In this document: in pieces, positions 1-13,680 of the stretch
How positions within the stretch are numbered: the stretch's first letter is position 1
Layout of the letters: each line of letters starts with the position of its first letter
From: Sipunculus nudus
Lineage: Eukaryota > Annelida > Sipuncula > Golfingiida > Sipunculidae
Direction of reading: 5' to 3'
Assembly: GCA_026874595.1 (NCBI GenBank)
Contig: CM049311.1
Coordinates: 18,311,676 to 18,375,675 of the forward strand
DNA length: 64,000 nt
The notes under the pieces: generated by a model
Told to the model about the DNA's origin: nothing
What the model saw: only the letters and a program-made list of their open reading frames with translations
Database searches by the model: none
Translations under genes and position numbers: made by a program

Positions 1-1084
1 ATCGTGCCTTGAGTTCTTTTTCAATTTCTTTGCGTTATCATCGTTTCAGATAGCGTCATATCGACCCTCTGGCATTACGACCAGATAACTGGCTCCAGCG
101 TGTCATTACATCTAAGTCTAAGGACACAATATAAGGCCTTAAGAAGATGTAAATATTTTCGTTATTTTTGACAATGCTTCATTGCCTACAGGTACACTGT
201 CAATCAACATAAACTAGACCAATCGATTGCATTTTTAAGTACTTTCTTATAATACAAAACAAGAGCGAGAAGAGTTCCGTTTTAACTCAGCCATTGGTAA
301 ACTCCTCGGCATGTTTGTTGAATTTATGACCGCATAAACACGTCTCGCACGGGGTTAAAGGACGCAGGCAGCTTGCAAGCGATACAGGAAATGACCCGTG
401 ACCATGGAGACGGTGTTTCAGTTTGGATTGTGAGCTGACATGTATACTATTGTGTAAATTCATTATTCTTAGCATAATATTGAGATTATGGGCCGCTTAC
501 CCCAATTATGAATGCAACCTCATGCAAGACCACTGCGATACATTCCTCGATATTACTAGTATCACGCCTCGAGTAGGCTTACCAGCCCAATTATCCGATT
601 GCCTACTGAGTCGGGTTGTCACGGCTACATTTCAGCATGATCGCCTCCGTGACTTTGAAAATTTAATTAAAGGTCATCCATATTCGAAATTGATCAAACA
701 TCAAAGAGTTGCATCAGTGATGTAAGTATGGTGACTCTATGTCAATTTGTTAACATTAAAGCAGTGGCGGACGGACGGACGCCATGACAGACGAACAGTC
801 TGACGGATGCTCACAACTTCTATGCCCTCCCCAATGGACGGCGCATTCGGCGATGGCGAGGAAATAATATATGATTAAAATAGGATATAGGATTGGAATA
901 TGATATATAAGGAGCAAATATGATAGTATAAGAGGCTATAGTTATGGCTTCCAGTCACCTGCTGACCAGTTTGTGTGTAACAATCCCAAACCGAAGATAA
1001 TTAAGGTGTCAAAGTGAAGACGTGCACGTTACACGTACACACGTAGGCCTATTTTTGTTAAGACAGAAGTAATCAAACATGTAC

Positions 1085-1253
1085 CCGTTTCCCTGAAGGC
1101 GATTGATCCTGCCGCCATGGCCGCGGCCATTTCTCCTGCCAAGTCCGAGCCAGGATGGCTTGGATCCAACTTGAATACAGGACGTGGCATCACTTCCGTT
1201 GTCATTTCTTCCGGTCGGGCAAAGATCTGGTGGTCAATGTCCCCTGTACCAAC
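1085..1253 (-). pseudogene. psi copy exon 5, no lesion seen
   Basis: This exon is 169 bp, as in the intact copies, and still reads through [18 protein letters not shown] and the [10 protein letters not shown] block. The acceptor is CCAG|GTTGG and the donor ACGG|GTAC. Being open, it does not rescue the copy. Confidence 0.8.
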
Positions 1254-1913
<660 letters not shown>

Positions 1914-2097
1914 CTGGCCACAAATCACATTCTCTACCACGTGACATTTAATGAAGTAATCAAGCGGCCATTTAATAGAATCAAGCATGTTCCCTAGTTC
2001 CCACTCTGACGGTAGGCGTCGCGGTATTGAATCAATCCCCATGAGAGAAGCGTGACACTGCTTGCCATGGGAAAGTTATATTTGACCGTGTCCACAG
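1914..2097 (-). pseudogene. psi copy exon 4, one-base deletion
   Basis: This exon is 184 bp against 185 bp. The block coding RQSGELGN has lost one base (plus strand tagttccc instead of tagttcccc, near 2000), giving an immediate stop. The DAGD catalytic motif spanning the exon 3/4 junction is DAVD. Confidence 0.85.
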
Positions 2098-3324
2098 CTG
2101 AATCAGAGGAAACAAAACATGTCTTTTTTAACTCAACCCCCACCCCAAAAAAAACAAAAAATCAACATATATTAGGTAACCTTACTTCAGTGATAATCTT
2201 TGGAAATTATCTTAAAATTCCTGGCAGTTTCCCGAAGATTTCAATAAAAAGTGGATGTTTCAAAAAGATAAGTTTGTAGTCGGTAGTCGGTAACAAAAGC
2301 CCCGTGAGCTTATGTTGTAATTTTTGCCCAAAGAAAACACTTTAAACATAAGTTACCTTATATTATCTTATATTATCTTATCCTTATAATTCCATTTAGG
2401 GGCATTTCAGATGTCATCATTGATATTTTGTCCAATATACATACTATGTTATCTTAGAGCTTGTTGTAATAAAGGATATGGTTTCATAAAAATATCGGTC
2501 TAATATTATATGAAATCGGGGTTAGGAAATTCAAATTTCTTAATACATTAATCACTGCTTTTTGCTAAATAAATCTTCCCGGAATATAAGGCGACAGTAT
2601 TAGTTTAATGACGTATAGAAATTCTTAAAGGGCATTTTGTAAATAAATACGATCAAATGTACGTGCACGTACGGTATAAACAGCGTACGTTTGTTTGAGG
2701 CTCGATTTCATAGATGACTCAAAGTTCATTGCAAGTATTTTAAATAAGAGTTTTTTGGACTGAAATTCTCTGGTTTTGTAGTCTTCCGAATGCAACGCCA
2801 CCTGTTTGCATTAATGTATATTATTATGGTGAGACACCATTTATAATATCTGCATGATCTCAGGTTGTTAAAGAAACTTTCAACCTTAAACTGATCTAGG
2901 TATTCTTCAAAACAATTATTATCTTATTTAATTAAAAGCAGTGTTTGATTAATACTTCTGTTCATTAAAATTTTATTCGTATTTTACCATTCAGTGAAAG
3001 TTATAGCATATTGACACTCACTCGAGCGCCATCTAGTAGCAACAAACTTATCAAAGCAGCTCATTACCCCCACATATCATTGTCAGAAATGCAGCATTTT
3101 CTTAAAAATCCCTAGATCCAGATGTTGAACCGGATCCCCGGAGTTTTATCAGTTATTCCTTGTATCATTGTTGAGCTATCCTGAAAATTCATCAACATCC
3201 GTTCAAAACCTTTTATGTTATGTAGCTAACAGACAAACAGACTAACAGACGCCGGCAAAAACAAATACCCGGCCGTTGGCGGAAGTAAAAATTGGCGCTG
3301 TTTGTTAATTAAGTTCAGACCTAC

Positions 3325-3490
3325 CATCGAACCACCCGCCCGTCAGATCCTCGCCGTGATGACCCTTTATCCTACAGATAAGCATCCCCGCGCCATTTTA
3401 TTCTATTGGATGCCGGGAGCTTCCCACTCCTCTGGGTCTCATAAAACAAGAAGGATCTGTAGAAAACCTCTGGATAGTTATATTTTAAAC
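3325..3490 (-). pseudogene. psi copy exon 3 (start of GH9 domain), stop plus frameshift
   Basis: This exon matches the YNYPEV...GGWFD block of GH9. It is 166 bp against 165 bp. The TAT codon of AYLYDKG is TAG at 3372-3374, and an extra A/T follows within a few bases. Confidence 0.85.
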
Positions 3491-3539
3491 CTACAACAGA
3501 AAGGAAATATTGATATTTATTAATGTATGAATGTAGTTA

Positions 3540-3735
3540 TTGATATAGTCTCTTAGTCCCTGTCTGTCTCTCTCTGTCTTCGTCTGTCCGCCTGTCTGTT
3601 TCTATGTTTGCCTGTCTGTCTTTCTGTGTCTTTATCTCTCTCCCCCCTCTCTCTCTTTCGCTCCCTCTCTCTCTCTCACCCTCTCTCTCTTTCGCTCTCT
3701 CTCTCAACCTCTCTCTCTCACTCTGTCTCAGGTTT
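3540..3735. repeat. (CT)n-rich pyrimidine tract in psi intron 2
   Basis: The tract is built of ctgtctgt and ctctctct blocks. Homologous tracts lie about 50 bp 5' of exon 3 in copy B (27985-28115) and copy C (58500-58620), so it predates the duplications. On the transcribed (minus) strand it is a purine tract. Confidence 0.9.
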
Positions 3736-4159
3736 GCTTAAGAAAATTAAAAAAAGAAGAAGCCACTGGCTTTTCGACGATTTTATTTAAATTGTTCATT
3801 ATTACTGAATACATGACTGATTAGAAGTTACTGAATACAGGGGTAATTATAATAAGAACCAATTTTCTTAATTTCTAAATGTCATATTTTTATTATATTT
3901 TACCATTTTAAGAATTCCAAAGTTTGCCAATTCAGAAAGTATAGCACTAATTGGAACCACAATACGAATAGTATTTAAAAAAAGAGCAAAAAGAAAAAAA
4001 GAATCTTTATTCCCTAACAATCTTTATATGACATTTATTCTGAATGCAGACTGTGACTGGGATTTGTGTGAATGGTGTTGTTGGTACCAGGGAGATGGCG
4101 CTATTTGCTGGAGTGGGGCTCCACTGTTGGATTAATAAATTTGGGAAGCTTTTTCTGCC

Positions 4160-4390
4160 AACCTGACAGACCTTGTGAGCCTGGCTACCAGCTTGACGGA
4201 CCTTGTGAGCTTGGTTGCCAGCTTGACGGACTATGTGAGCTTGGATGACAGCTTGACGGACTATGTGGGCTTGGTTGCAGCTTGACGGACGGATTAGCTT
4301 GGTTGCCAGCTTGACGGACCGGATGAGCTTTGCTGCCAGCTTGACGGACTATGTGAGCTTTGCTGCAAGCTTAACGGACAGGGTGACCGG
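4160..4390. repeat. 30-bp minisatellite in psi intron 2
   Basis: About eight imperfect copies of a 30-bp unit whose core reads ttggctgccagcttgacgg. The same unit recurs at 28615-28860, 30105-30310, 32095-32360, 59125-59280 and 60615-60775, always in intron 2. Psi has a single short block and appears to lack everything between the two blocks seen in the other copies. Confidence 0.9.
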
Positions 4391-4768
4391 TTCCAAAGTA
4401 TTTTATATCGATTGGTAAACTTTTAGGCATTCAGCCAAACAAATTTAAAGGTAGCGTGTGTATAATCGTTAACATGACGTTAAGTTCACAAATAGTCAAA
4501 CTTAAAAAAAGTAAGTTCACTGTTCCTGCAGGCATGGAACTAGATAGCAGACAAAACGGACCATTCGCCAAAATAAACACCTATCTGAATTCTTATCAAG
4601 AAGTACAAATTCTTGTAATTCCGTTACCTATCATTATGATATTATTCTGCATGAAATCTTACATATTTTGAATACCTTTATGTCATCTACGATATTGCAT
4701 GAGGTACATTATATAGTTACAGTTTTTGCCAAAATTTAGCAATATACGTAAATCTTTTAGATAATTAC

Positions 4769-4995
4769 CTTCCCCTGGTTTATCGGGTTTCCTGGTAGGG
4801 GGGTGGTTTGTCTGGACACTCACTATCCTTTGCTAGAAATGTTACTTTAGGCGGGCTGGGCGGGTACTGGTTGTAACGGACTTCAAAGACCCCAATAATT
4901 CTTTCGTTCTTTCTAATGTTTTTGTTCCAGTCCATGTTCTTCAGAACAACAACTTTTCCATTTGGACATATGGTGACCACCTGTGCTCGCCAAAT
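4769..4995 (-). pseudogene. psi copy exon 2 (rest of CBM2 and proline linker), frameshifted
   Basis: This exon is 227 bp against 226 bp in the intact copies. The extra base sits in the codons for the proline run of the linker (plus-strand G6 at 4798-4803 instead of G5). The frame ends in a stop a few residues later. The upstream part still reads IWRAQVVTICPNGK. Confidence 0.85.
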
Positions 4996-5358
4996 CTGAA
5001 AAAGAAAAAGCCACCAAAGACAATGTTGACTTCAAAACCAGCAATTTTTGTTCCGTTATACCTCGCATGGATTTAGAAGTATGCATAGCTTCGTGTAAAT
5101 ATTTGCAAATTTATAAGGCTCCATGTTATTATTAAACGTAGCATATAGATACCGTCAAATACATGTGAAGACAACGAAATATTAAGTCCCAGAGAACATA
5201 ATATCCCAGCAAATACGAACTGAAAATATCTCCTTTAGCTATAAATCCCGATCCGTGTTATGTTAAACTTCCTGTCGCCCCATATTATATTCTTATTATA
5301 TTCACCCTATGTTATGTAAACTGACTTGATGTAACTGTTCTTTTTAGGATATACTAAC

Positions 5359-5565
5359 TTCTAATTTTCTGATCGGCTGATCAAATGCGAAAACCATGTT
5401 CCATCTGCCGGAAACTGCCGAGGGCGAGCGATAGTCATAGCTCCCTTTGAACCCTCCGTTCCAGGATTCCAGCTGTCTTGTCGGAAATTAATCAGGTCTA
5501 ACAAAACCCAATAATGTCAAGAGGAGCAACAGAAAAGGTACAAATCCTGCAAATAAAACAAACAT
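5359..5565 (-). pseudogene. psi copy exon 1 (signal peptide and start of CBM2)
   Basis: This exon is 207 bp, the same length as in the intact copies, so it carries substitutions only. The Gln26 codon CAA is TAA at 5488-5490. Several conserved aromatic and glycine positions of the CBM2 half-domain are changed. The donor is GAA|GTTAGT, as in the other copies. Confidence 0.85.
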
Positions 5566-8500
5566 AATTTACGAATTGTTATAGTAAAGACAACATTATG
5601 GCATATAAAGCTATGACTAAACTAAATACATAATTTTGTATAGAACTATCGTAATAACTCCGAAAAAGGTAACATATTCCACACGTGGTCATATTTTGAT
5701 CACATGATCATTGTTGTATAGAGCTTATGCGCCATTAGCTGAATATTTGCTTTTCATGATTTACTCTTTTGGAAAGTGGATCAGATGTAAAACATGAAAA
5801 TGAAAAGGTCTGCAGATAAAAAAAACTATTAAAGTGTATCAGCGTGATAAAGGTTGTTTGTGGTGATATGTATATTAGGCGCGCATTTCAGAGGTCCCTG
5901 AAAAAGAAAAAAAAAAGTTTGCACCGTTTCAAACAATTTCATTTAGCTGCCCCTGGTACAAAACCATGCCCACTAACTGAAATAAAGCCGTGTCTCATGT
6001 CATCACTTCCCTCACATTTTTTATTCCTGATTGAGGCATCAAGATCAAGAAAAATATCAATTTTTATAATACACTTTGTTTTGTATTCCTATTCTTTACT
6101 AATTCCTGATCTTCTTTTTCTCTGTTTTTAAACGTTGAACACCCGAATCACTAATGAGGGGCACAGGATTTTACAAAGTTACAAAAAGTTAAAAACAGAG
6201 TTGTTTTTGTACGTACACACAAAATACGTGTTAGTTAATGTGCCAATACACAGTTAAGAAAATTCGAATTCTTCACTTTGTACGGTAGAGACGTTACTGA
6301 CGCCAATCACAAAATTAAATACTATTATGTTTTTCCTGAAATATCCTTGAAACAAAATTTTCTGGTGTATGTGTACTCACTTCGTCTTACCGTATCAGTT
6401 CTAATGAGGGGATACAGAATACAAAGAATTCCACAGAACTGTCAAGGAAAACGTTACCATCCGATATAAACGGTAACCATACGTTAAATACGTAATAACC
6501 CTGGTAACGTATGCATTTAACTAGGCGTCTATGCGCTTTTGAAAATATGATGGAACCTCCGAACAATCATTTTTAAAACATATTAACTTGATAAAAATAA
6601 ATAGAACCACAAAAGGGACTCCAAAAATTACTTATTATACACAAATATAATGCAACATAATCCATCATGAATGAGAAAGAGAGAAAGGTTAAAAGTGCGA
6701 TCACAAAAATGAAGCAAATGGTGATTATTCTTAATGAAACCATCACCTTAACACCGCGAGCTGAAATATCCTTTCATCAACCAAGATCCATACGAGCAGC
6801 TTCTACATCAATAGAAAACTATTTAAATACTTCCCCAAATGTTGGTATTTTGAAATATCCGGGGAATGGTACATACATCACTTCTTTCTAAATCTACAAT
6901 GTGAAGATTCTGCCATATTATTTTGTCAAATACCGCAATTTCTTTTTGTTTAAAGCCTACAACACATAAAGCATCTATAAAATGGAAATTCTACACAATT
7001 GGTTTGTATTAAAACTGATCGTTTGTTTTCTGAGGCCTAAAAAGACTATTAAAAAAATGGTTAATAACCAAACGCATGCATTTTTTAATCTTCATTAGGC
7101 ACCTTTTGCAATATCTGTCTCGGATTGTTTAAGTGTTCTTCAAAGTTGCCTTAGAATCGAAGGAAACCCTTCTCACTCCTCTATAACCTTAAAGATGCTA
7201 TCCGCAAATCTTGGAGAAAGACACATATAATACATTTTTCAAGGTTTATATATAGGAATTTACTTAATTATGTCTGATGATTTGTAGTTTTTCACACGTT
7301 TCTATCATTTAAAACACTTATGGAACTTAAATTGGAAAATGAAAATATTGCGTTACTGTGAAAGTTTTTTTTATAAAAAAAAATATCATACCAAACCTAG
7401 GCAGTATCTTAAAAAAAGAACTATATGGATGAAATATATTAGTCTCATCTGGTTTGTAAATCTGAACTCCATAAACTTTATGAAATATGTACATAAATTG
7501 AAGAAAATTCATTAAAAATCAAAACACCTGTTCTTACTTAAGCCATTCTGTACAAATATTTGTAATACTCTAGGTAGTTGATATGTTAGGTTATTTATTT
7601 AGTGAGAGCTGTTGATCAAAATGATTGGTAAAAATGTGAAATAAAATGTCTGGTGTCAAAATATTCCATTTGCCCACCAGAAAAAGCATGAATAAGTATG
7701 AATAAGTTGTAACCAAAATTTTTAACACAATGGCACAATTCGCCCTGAGACAACTTTTCTTGAAGGATTTTCCCACGGCTGAAAATCTACCAACTAACAC
7801 CTCAGGTCAGGAGGTAGCAGGACAAAAACAGAGAAAGTCGTACCAAAAAAAAATTATTTTGGGGTAGATTCTCCGTCGATTTCCGCGCGCCTCCCTTTTT
7901 TATCCTGTAACTCCCGGAAAACAGCGCCGAATTTGCTTCCCATATATGTTTCTTCCCTATAAATAATCATGCGGGAGCTTTGTATAATGCACTCCTGGCA
8001 GTGAACGGCAGCCTGCCACGAGAACGTTGATATTGAATTTGGATAAGTTGTGACAGCCGAGTCACTTTATTTAAAGAATCATGTGCTCATGGCTGTAGCC
8101 ATATTGTTGAGGTTGTATACAGACCAGGAAGGCAGGATTAAATAACGATTTATGATTTGTGAGACTTCCTCCCTCCTGCAAAAGTAAAACGTGGTTACAT
8201 TACAATTTGTTTTCGGAACTCGCTCCCGGTTCCCAAGGACTAGCCCGGTTTTTTACTTGGAAAAAGTGCACGCTTATGAATTTTATATATACAATAAAAC
8301 CGGCTCAGTGTCTGCTTCACTTTGAGAGAGAGAGAAGTGTTTAGGTAAACCTCATTTAAGACTACTATTATTATTATTATTAAATAATAGGTCAAATAAC
8401 GCTCGCACTTTGTTCCCGCTTCGTCGAGTACACACTTAGGATGTATAAGTCATGCTAGTGTCTTCTCGACATCACGCTCGGCCTGGCACACCTCTTGTGT

Positions 8501-9465
8501 GGCCTTACTAATTTCCTAAATATTGCCGTTTCAAAGTTTGATTCTGTCATTGCTGGTGTATGTATATATCGGCCAAGTTCATATTTATATGTATATATTA
8601 TTGTATACCTTGACAGAAACAGGTACAAGCTTTTCTTAAGGATTAATGTTTATGAAACAAGGAATATCAGTTTACCAATCGAACAAAGGAACAAAAAGCC
8701 CATTTAGAAACAAAAGCCAAATTTAAAAGAAAGATTGAATTAAAAACAAAGACTGTTTTCGAAAAAAAGAAAAGGATGACAAAAAGGCCATACCTATATA
8801 AGTTGATTAGAAAGAAAGCGCCTGAAGGCGCTCAGGATGTAGAAAACATACATGTGTAAGTTGCATGCACAAGGTTCTTCATTATAGCTTTGGAGCTTGT
8901 TTGTAGTTGGTTGCCTAAGCAAACCATAAAGAAAAGCCTTTCATTCCATGTTTGAAAGATATTTCTAGTGGCCCGTCCCAAGTGGGTGTTTTTCCCGGTT
9001 TCCTCAACCTTTACAGACTCCCGTTTGCCAACATCTAAGCCATGAAGAGTGCCACATATCATTTTAACTAGTTGTACAATCCATTTAAAATAAATAAAGA
9101 TGTTTAAAAAAGATAAATAGTTGAGCGGAGGCAGTGTGGATGTTCGCTTTTCAGATGCCTTTATTTTCGGTTCACGGTCTGCCGTTTCTTCCTGTGATAC
9201 TACTCAGATATATGCATTTTTGTATTTGGTTTAAATATATCCGAGATATATGGATAAATAGTAAATATGCGGATGATTTTACACAGAAAATGCTCTCTAT
9301 ATTGGTGTGCAACTCAAGGATTCTGCAGTTATTAACCTCACTATACAATACATTAACGTTTGCGTATATAACAAGCTAGCTGACCTACTTTGATAGGACC
9401 TGCAATACGCACGGATACTGCAAATACTGAATTTACAGTACTTTAGAAATGAAATTCACCTACCT
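5566..9465. other. upstream flank of the psi copy, duplicated at 33507-39572
   Basis: This stretch aligns by eye along most of its length with the upstream flank of copy B, and its first 2 kb also with that of copy C (61951-64000). No coding region is convincing. A GTGAGTAC splice-donor-like site at 6379-6381 is conserved in all three copies. A block around 7960-8060 with a TATA-like sequence followed by tgcactcctggcagtgaacg is conserved with 37970-38040. The rest shows nothing I can name. Confidence 0.6.
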
Positions 9466-9685
9466 AGGTGGGCCATGGTTTGGTCAACTTTTGGCCAAAT
9501 GTCCCTCCGTGGGCTAGCGTTGTCACCTGGTGTTCCCAACCCGGGTGCGGAACTTCCATATCAGGGACCCGATGATCTAAGCCGCTTCGCCATGGTGCAT
9601 AGAACTTAATAGACCACGCATGCCCTACTTTCTAGCCGACGATGTGGCGTCACTTCTGGTAGTGGAAGAATACACGTAGACAAAC

Positions 9686-9775
9686 ATGATCGTGATGTCA
9701 TGTTGCGCCATGGGCTGCAGGAACCGTGAAGGATCCATCAATTTTTTCATGTATATATATCATTACGGAACCTAA
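9686..9775 (+). other. possible THAP-domain first-exon fragment (psi-side copy)
   Basis: A short frame starting at ATG 9686 contains SCCAMGCRNREGSINFF and then runs into AT repeats and a stop. The CC-A-x-GC-x-NR pattern is typical of the first cysteines of THAP (C2CH) zinc fingers, which usually sit at the very N-terminus. The second half (C-x2-H and the AVPTIF-type tail) is not visible, so only a first exon or a relic could be present. A related frame lies at 39771-39839. Confidence 0.35.
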
Positions 9776-10420
9776 TAACAACAAATCCCATAGTCGTGAC
9801 GAGCATAAATTTTGTTACGGAGATAAATAAAAATCAGATACTGTAACACTGGGCAGCTTGAGGGCAAACAGAAGCTTTTCGGCTTGAGGTGAAAAGGTAA
9901 ATAAAGGGTCTGTGTTGTGGAGCCGAGAGAGAGAGCAGCAGAAAAGATTCCAGCGGACGCAGAAGCGTGTGTGTCAGTTTCTGGGACCTTAACCGATGAG
10001 TGCGGCAACTATAGATTTTCTTCAGACTTTCTCCTGGATTTTGTGACGGGTCTTGTTTGGACTGAAGTTTACTTTTTTGGATTGTTACATGAGCTTTACC
10101 CTGGGAGCATACATTTAAAGAACTTATCGTTGTGACGGTGGTGGTATCCAGGTACTGTGAACATTGTTTATATTTCTATGTGATTGTATCGATTTGTTGT
10201 TATACCGCTGTTTTACTATATAATTGTATTGATTTAGAGTATTGTAATGTTAGGGTTGTTTTAAGAAAATATTATAGTTATTTGTTAACAAAAAACCACT
10301 GACTTCTTTATGCATTCCCCTAGACATTTCACGCTGCCTAGTGTTACAGAATCTGATTTTTTTATCTCCATTACAAAAGTTGTGCTCATCACACATACGT
10401 GATCTGTTTATATAAGTTCA

Positions 10421-10461
<41 letters not shown>

Positions 10462-11696
10462 ATATTATAATATATAATATGATATTATTTACATGGCAAA
10501 GTTGAAGTGCACATTATACAGTTATAAGATTCTTGTTAAATAGGCTTGTATGTTGGTGATAAAAACTGTGTAGCAGTAAACGTATTCCGTATTAAATCAG
10601 AGCATCATATAAAACATTTGCCCATCAAAAATTATAGAATACAGATTTACATAAACGGATTCAATTTCCTCACAGAAAAACCGGAGAATCCGCGTGAGTT
10701 TTGAAGGACGTTTTATGCAAATATAGGTAAAACCAAACATTTGAGAACCATTAAAACTCCTGTACGTTAGTAATTTTATAATTTTCAACTGTTAAAATAA
10801 TATTGTGGTTGATAATTCCTGAATAAATATCTAAAGGAGCTTTTTTATTATTTTTATCATTACAATTGTAGAAATTGTAAAATATTATTTCTTTAAATGT
10901 TTTTAATAATATGATTATAACTAAGGTTAATATTTTTTTCCGTTTTTATAGATATTTAGAGTATAGTCGATGTTGTATTAAAATAATATATAAAATATAT
11001 ATAAAACTTATTTTATTCTATTAGTTTTACAATTTACACCTGAAAAGCTGCCACTCTGTTGCTTTTCAGGTGGCTTGGAAAAATATTATCTGGACCTTTG
11101 ATGTCATCTCAAGTTTTAGACATGTAGAAAACTAAACGGGAATAAGATTGAGCTGTAACATCTCTCATTTCATCGTGTTCTTTTCCCATTTATTAATAAT
11201 TAATTTTCTTTTTTTTTTTTTGGTTTCGTTTTTATTTCCTATATATTAAATAATTATGTTTATTACTTTCCAATTCATAAGTTGAGGATTTTAGTGAACA
11301 GCTGGGTGATTCACATCATCGAGAAAGCATATATATAGCAGAATCATATGATTACTAGATTATTTATTTTTTTATTTATATTCATTGTGCAAATGACAGG
11401 AGGACCTAATAGTCAGTTTGTTTGCTTCAGCTTAAAAATAATATGGCGCTAGTCATCCATTCAGATGGTAAAATGAAAGTTCTCAATCACTGTGCACGAG
11501 ATCTGAGGTCTTCTGTATATATATTAATGTGTTACGAATGCGCAGTGGGAGAAAATGACAGTTACCCATATTTGCTGGTTTGCCATCTGGCCTGTTATCA
11601 TCGCTTACATGACAATTTTCTTGAAATTGCAAAAGGCCTTGATTCCCATTAACTTTCATTTATATGTTTATTATGTGAAAAAGATTCTTTCGTTAA
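9776..11696. other. upstream flank between THAP-like fragment and Harbinger-like element
   Basis: The stretch is homologous in patches to 44140-45496. It includes an AT microsatellite at 10422-10459 and AT-rich sequence. No coding region is supported. The homology to the copy B side is interrupted there by the DIRS-like insertion. Confidence 0.55.
10422..10459. repeat. (AT)n microsatellite
   Basis: A pure AT dinucleotide tract. A homologous tract is at 44331-44360. Confidence 0.95.
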
Positions 11697-11854
11697 AGCC
11701 CCTTTTACACATTCACGGATAGCATCATGGATCATCCCGGATCATCGTACCGGGATCATCCGTGTTGACTCCGTCATCACCGTGCAAACAGGGATCACCC
11801 CGGACCTTAATCCGTAGTGTTCCGGGGACAGCAGTGCGATTTCGTAAATGGGGC

Positions 11855-12060
11855 TGTTACGACCCATAATGTAATAACCGGCCCATATTGTAATAACGGC
11901 CCATAATGTAATAAAAACGACCCATAATGTAATAATGGCCCATAATGTAATAAAAACGGCCCATATTGTAATAACCATACCATGCCCATATTGTAATAAA
12001 ATCGGAAGTGGGTAAAACGGCCCATATTGTAATAAAATCGCAGGTGGGTAAAACGGCCAA
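11855..12060. repeat. left subterminal repeat array of the Harbinger-like element
   Basis: About nine tandem copies, each roughly 17-30 bp, around cccatattgtaataa with a variable spacer (acggc, aaaacg). The same motif is present in inverted orientation near the right end. Arrays like this are often transposase-binding sites, which is an inference here. Confidence 0.8.
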
Positions 12061-12918
12061 TAATTTTATAATTCAAATATCATGCAAATTAACTTAGACA
12101 ATTCAAATATCGACTTATCGTGGCACGAATGTGTAAGTGAACATACAAGTATGAAAAACCACTGGATAATATAATGACTATCTGTTTAAAACGGTGACCA
12201 AGCTAATATGAGCGAGATATGGCCATGGTTCATGTTAATCCTTTAGTTCAGTGTTCAAATAGGATGATAAAGTATTTAAACAAGAATATATATATATATA
12301 TATATATGTATGTATTAGCTTTAATGGACCCAGCGCTTAAATAAGTCCTAGAAATATATATATAAAAAATATATATAAAATATTAACAGATAAAATATAC
12401 AAAACTCTCATTACATTTTAATATATTAAAACTTTAAATTTCAGTGCGTTTTGCTCAATGTATCATATATTATGAATATATTATATGATCTCTCAAAACC
12501 TCCCGAGATTTAGAAATTACAAATATAGGTACTGCTGCAATTTTTTAGTGCCCATATAAGCATTGGTTAAGATGTCTTAGATCAATATGTATAACACGTC
12601 GCATAGATTAAGAGCTTTCAACACACATATTTGAAGTTAAAACCTGGATGCGTCATTCGTGCGATTCAAGAGTGACTCTTATACAATTTAATTTTTCAAA
12701 AATAACATTACGCCCAAACAACAAAACAACAATTTGAAAATGCCGGTTTCTGTGTTCTAGAGGGAGAGCATAGGCTTCAGAGCTGGGAGATTCAGGGGCG
12801 TAGCCAGGATTGAGGGAGGGGAGGGGGCAGTATGATTAGTGGCAGATCGAGAAATTCGAAGGGGGGGGGGGGCGCTAATATTCATATATGGGTACTATGA
12901 AAACTTTTATGTATACAT

Positions 12919-12919
<1 letters not shown>

Positions 12920-12956
<37 letters not shown>
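12920..12956. repeat. (AT)n microsatellite
   Basis: A pure AT tract inside the Harbinger-like element, next to a G-rich stub (ggcgtagccaggattgaggg near 12795) that recurs near 1580, 25981 and 36957. Confidence 0.9.
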
Positions 12957-12960
<4 letters not shown>

Positions 12961-13319
12961 ATCATTATTATTATACGTTATATTTTAGTGTATAAAAACA
13001 TGACTTTTTTATTCAATTATGAACCATGCTTTCATATAGGTTAGTAACAGGTTCATGGGGAGGGTTCATATTTAGACATTTTTTTAATATGCAATGTAAA
13101 GAGGACATTGGACGCAATTTTCACAAAAAATGAGAATTTCCTGTTCTGAAAAAAACTTTTCTTATGTCATTGCGTTATGAATTAAAACTGCAGAGAGGAT
13201 AAATATTTAATATTTATTTTTCTTCAAAACAGAATATAAAATTTCAATCGTTTCCAACATGTTAAGGTAAAGGCGCATATACGAATTTACGTAAATAACT
13301 TGCAAAATATTATCTTGGT

Positions 13320-13548
13320 AAACTTTGTATTTTACCGGGGTCAATGGGCTCGACAGGACACACGACCCCTTAGTGCACATATCGCGGGTTCGAGTACCGG
13401 TATCACCAGAGGAGCCGTGAGAGTGTTATCCTTGTCCCCCAACTAATGAATTTGTAAGTAATAAACTGCAGTTAAAAATTAAAATCTAATTGCTAATTAA
13501 TAAAAAAAAATATGAAAAATGAAAATCAATCACGAAAATTGGGAAATT

Positions 13549-13611
<63 letters not shown>

Positions 13612-13680
13612 TGGTATTAGATTAAGTGAAATTCCGAAGGGACGGCGAGTACTGGATGCGACCGGGGCCATGCCGAGGAG
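13320..13680 (+). repeat. dispersed repeat with tRNA-like box B (SINE-like), plus AC/AT tract
   Basis: The repeat contains gcgggttcgagtaccggtat, which has the GGTTCGA-type box B of tRNA-derived elements. A second copy lies in reverse at 36955-37575 and a more degraded one at 31070-31680. The unit continues through an AC/AT tract (13548-13606) into attccgaagggacggc, also shared with the 37 kb copy. Confidence 0.55.

Noticed and set aside
11742-12076. Frames rich in Trp, Tyr and Met on the minus strand
   Set aside because: They come from the TTGTAATAA subterminal repeat array.
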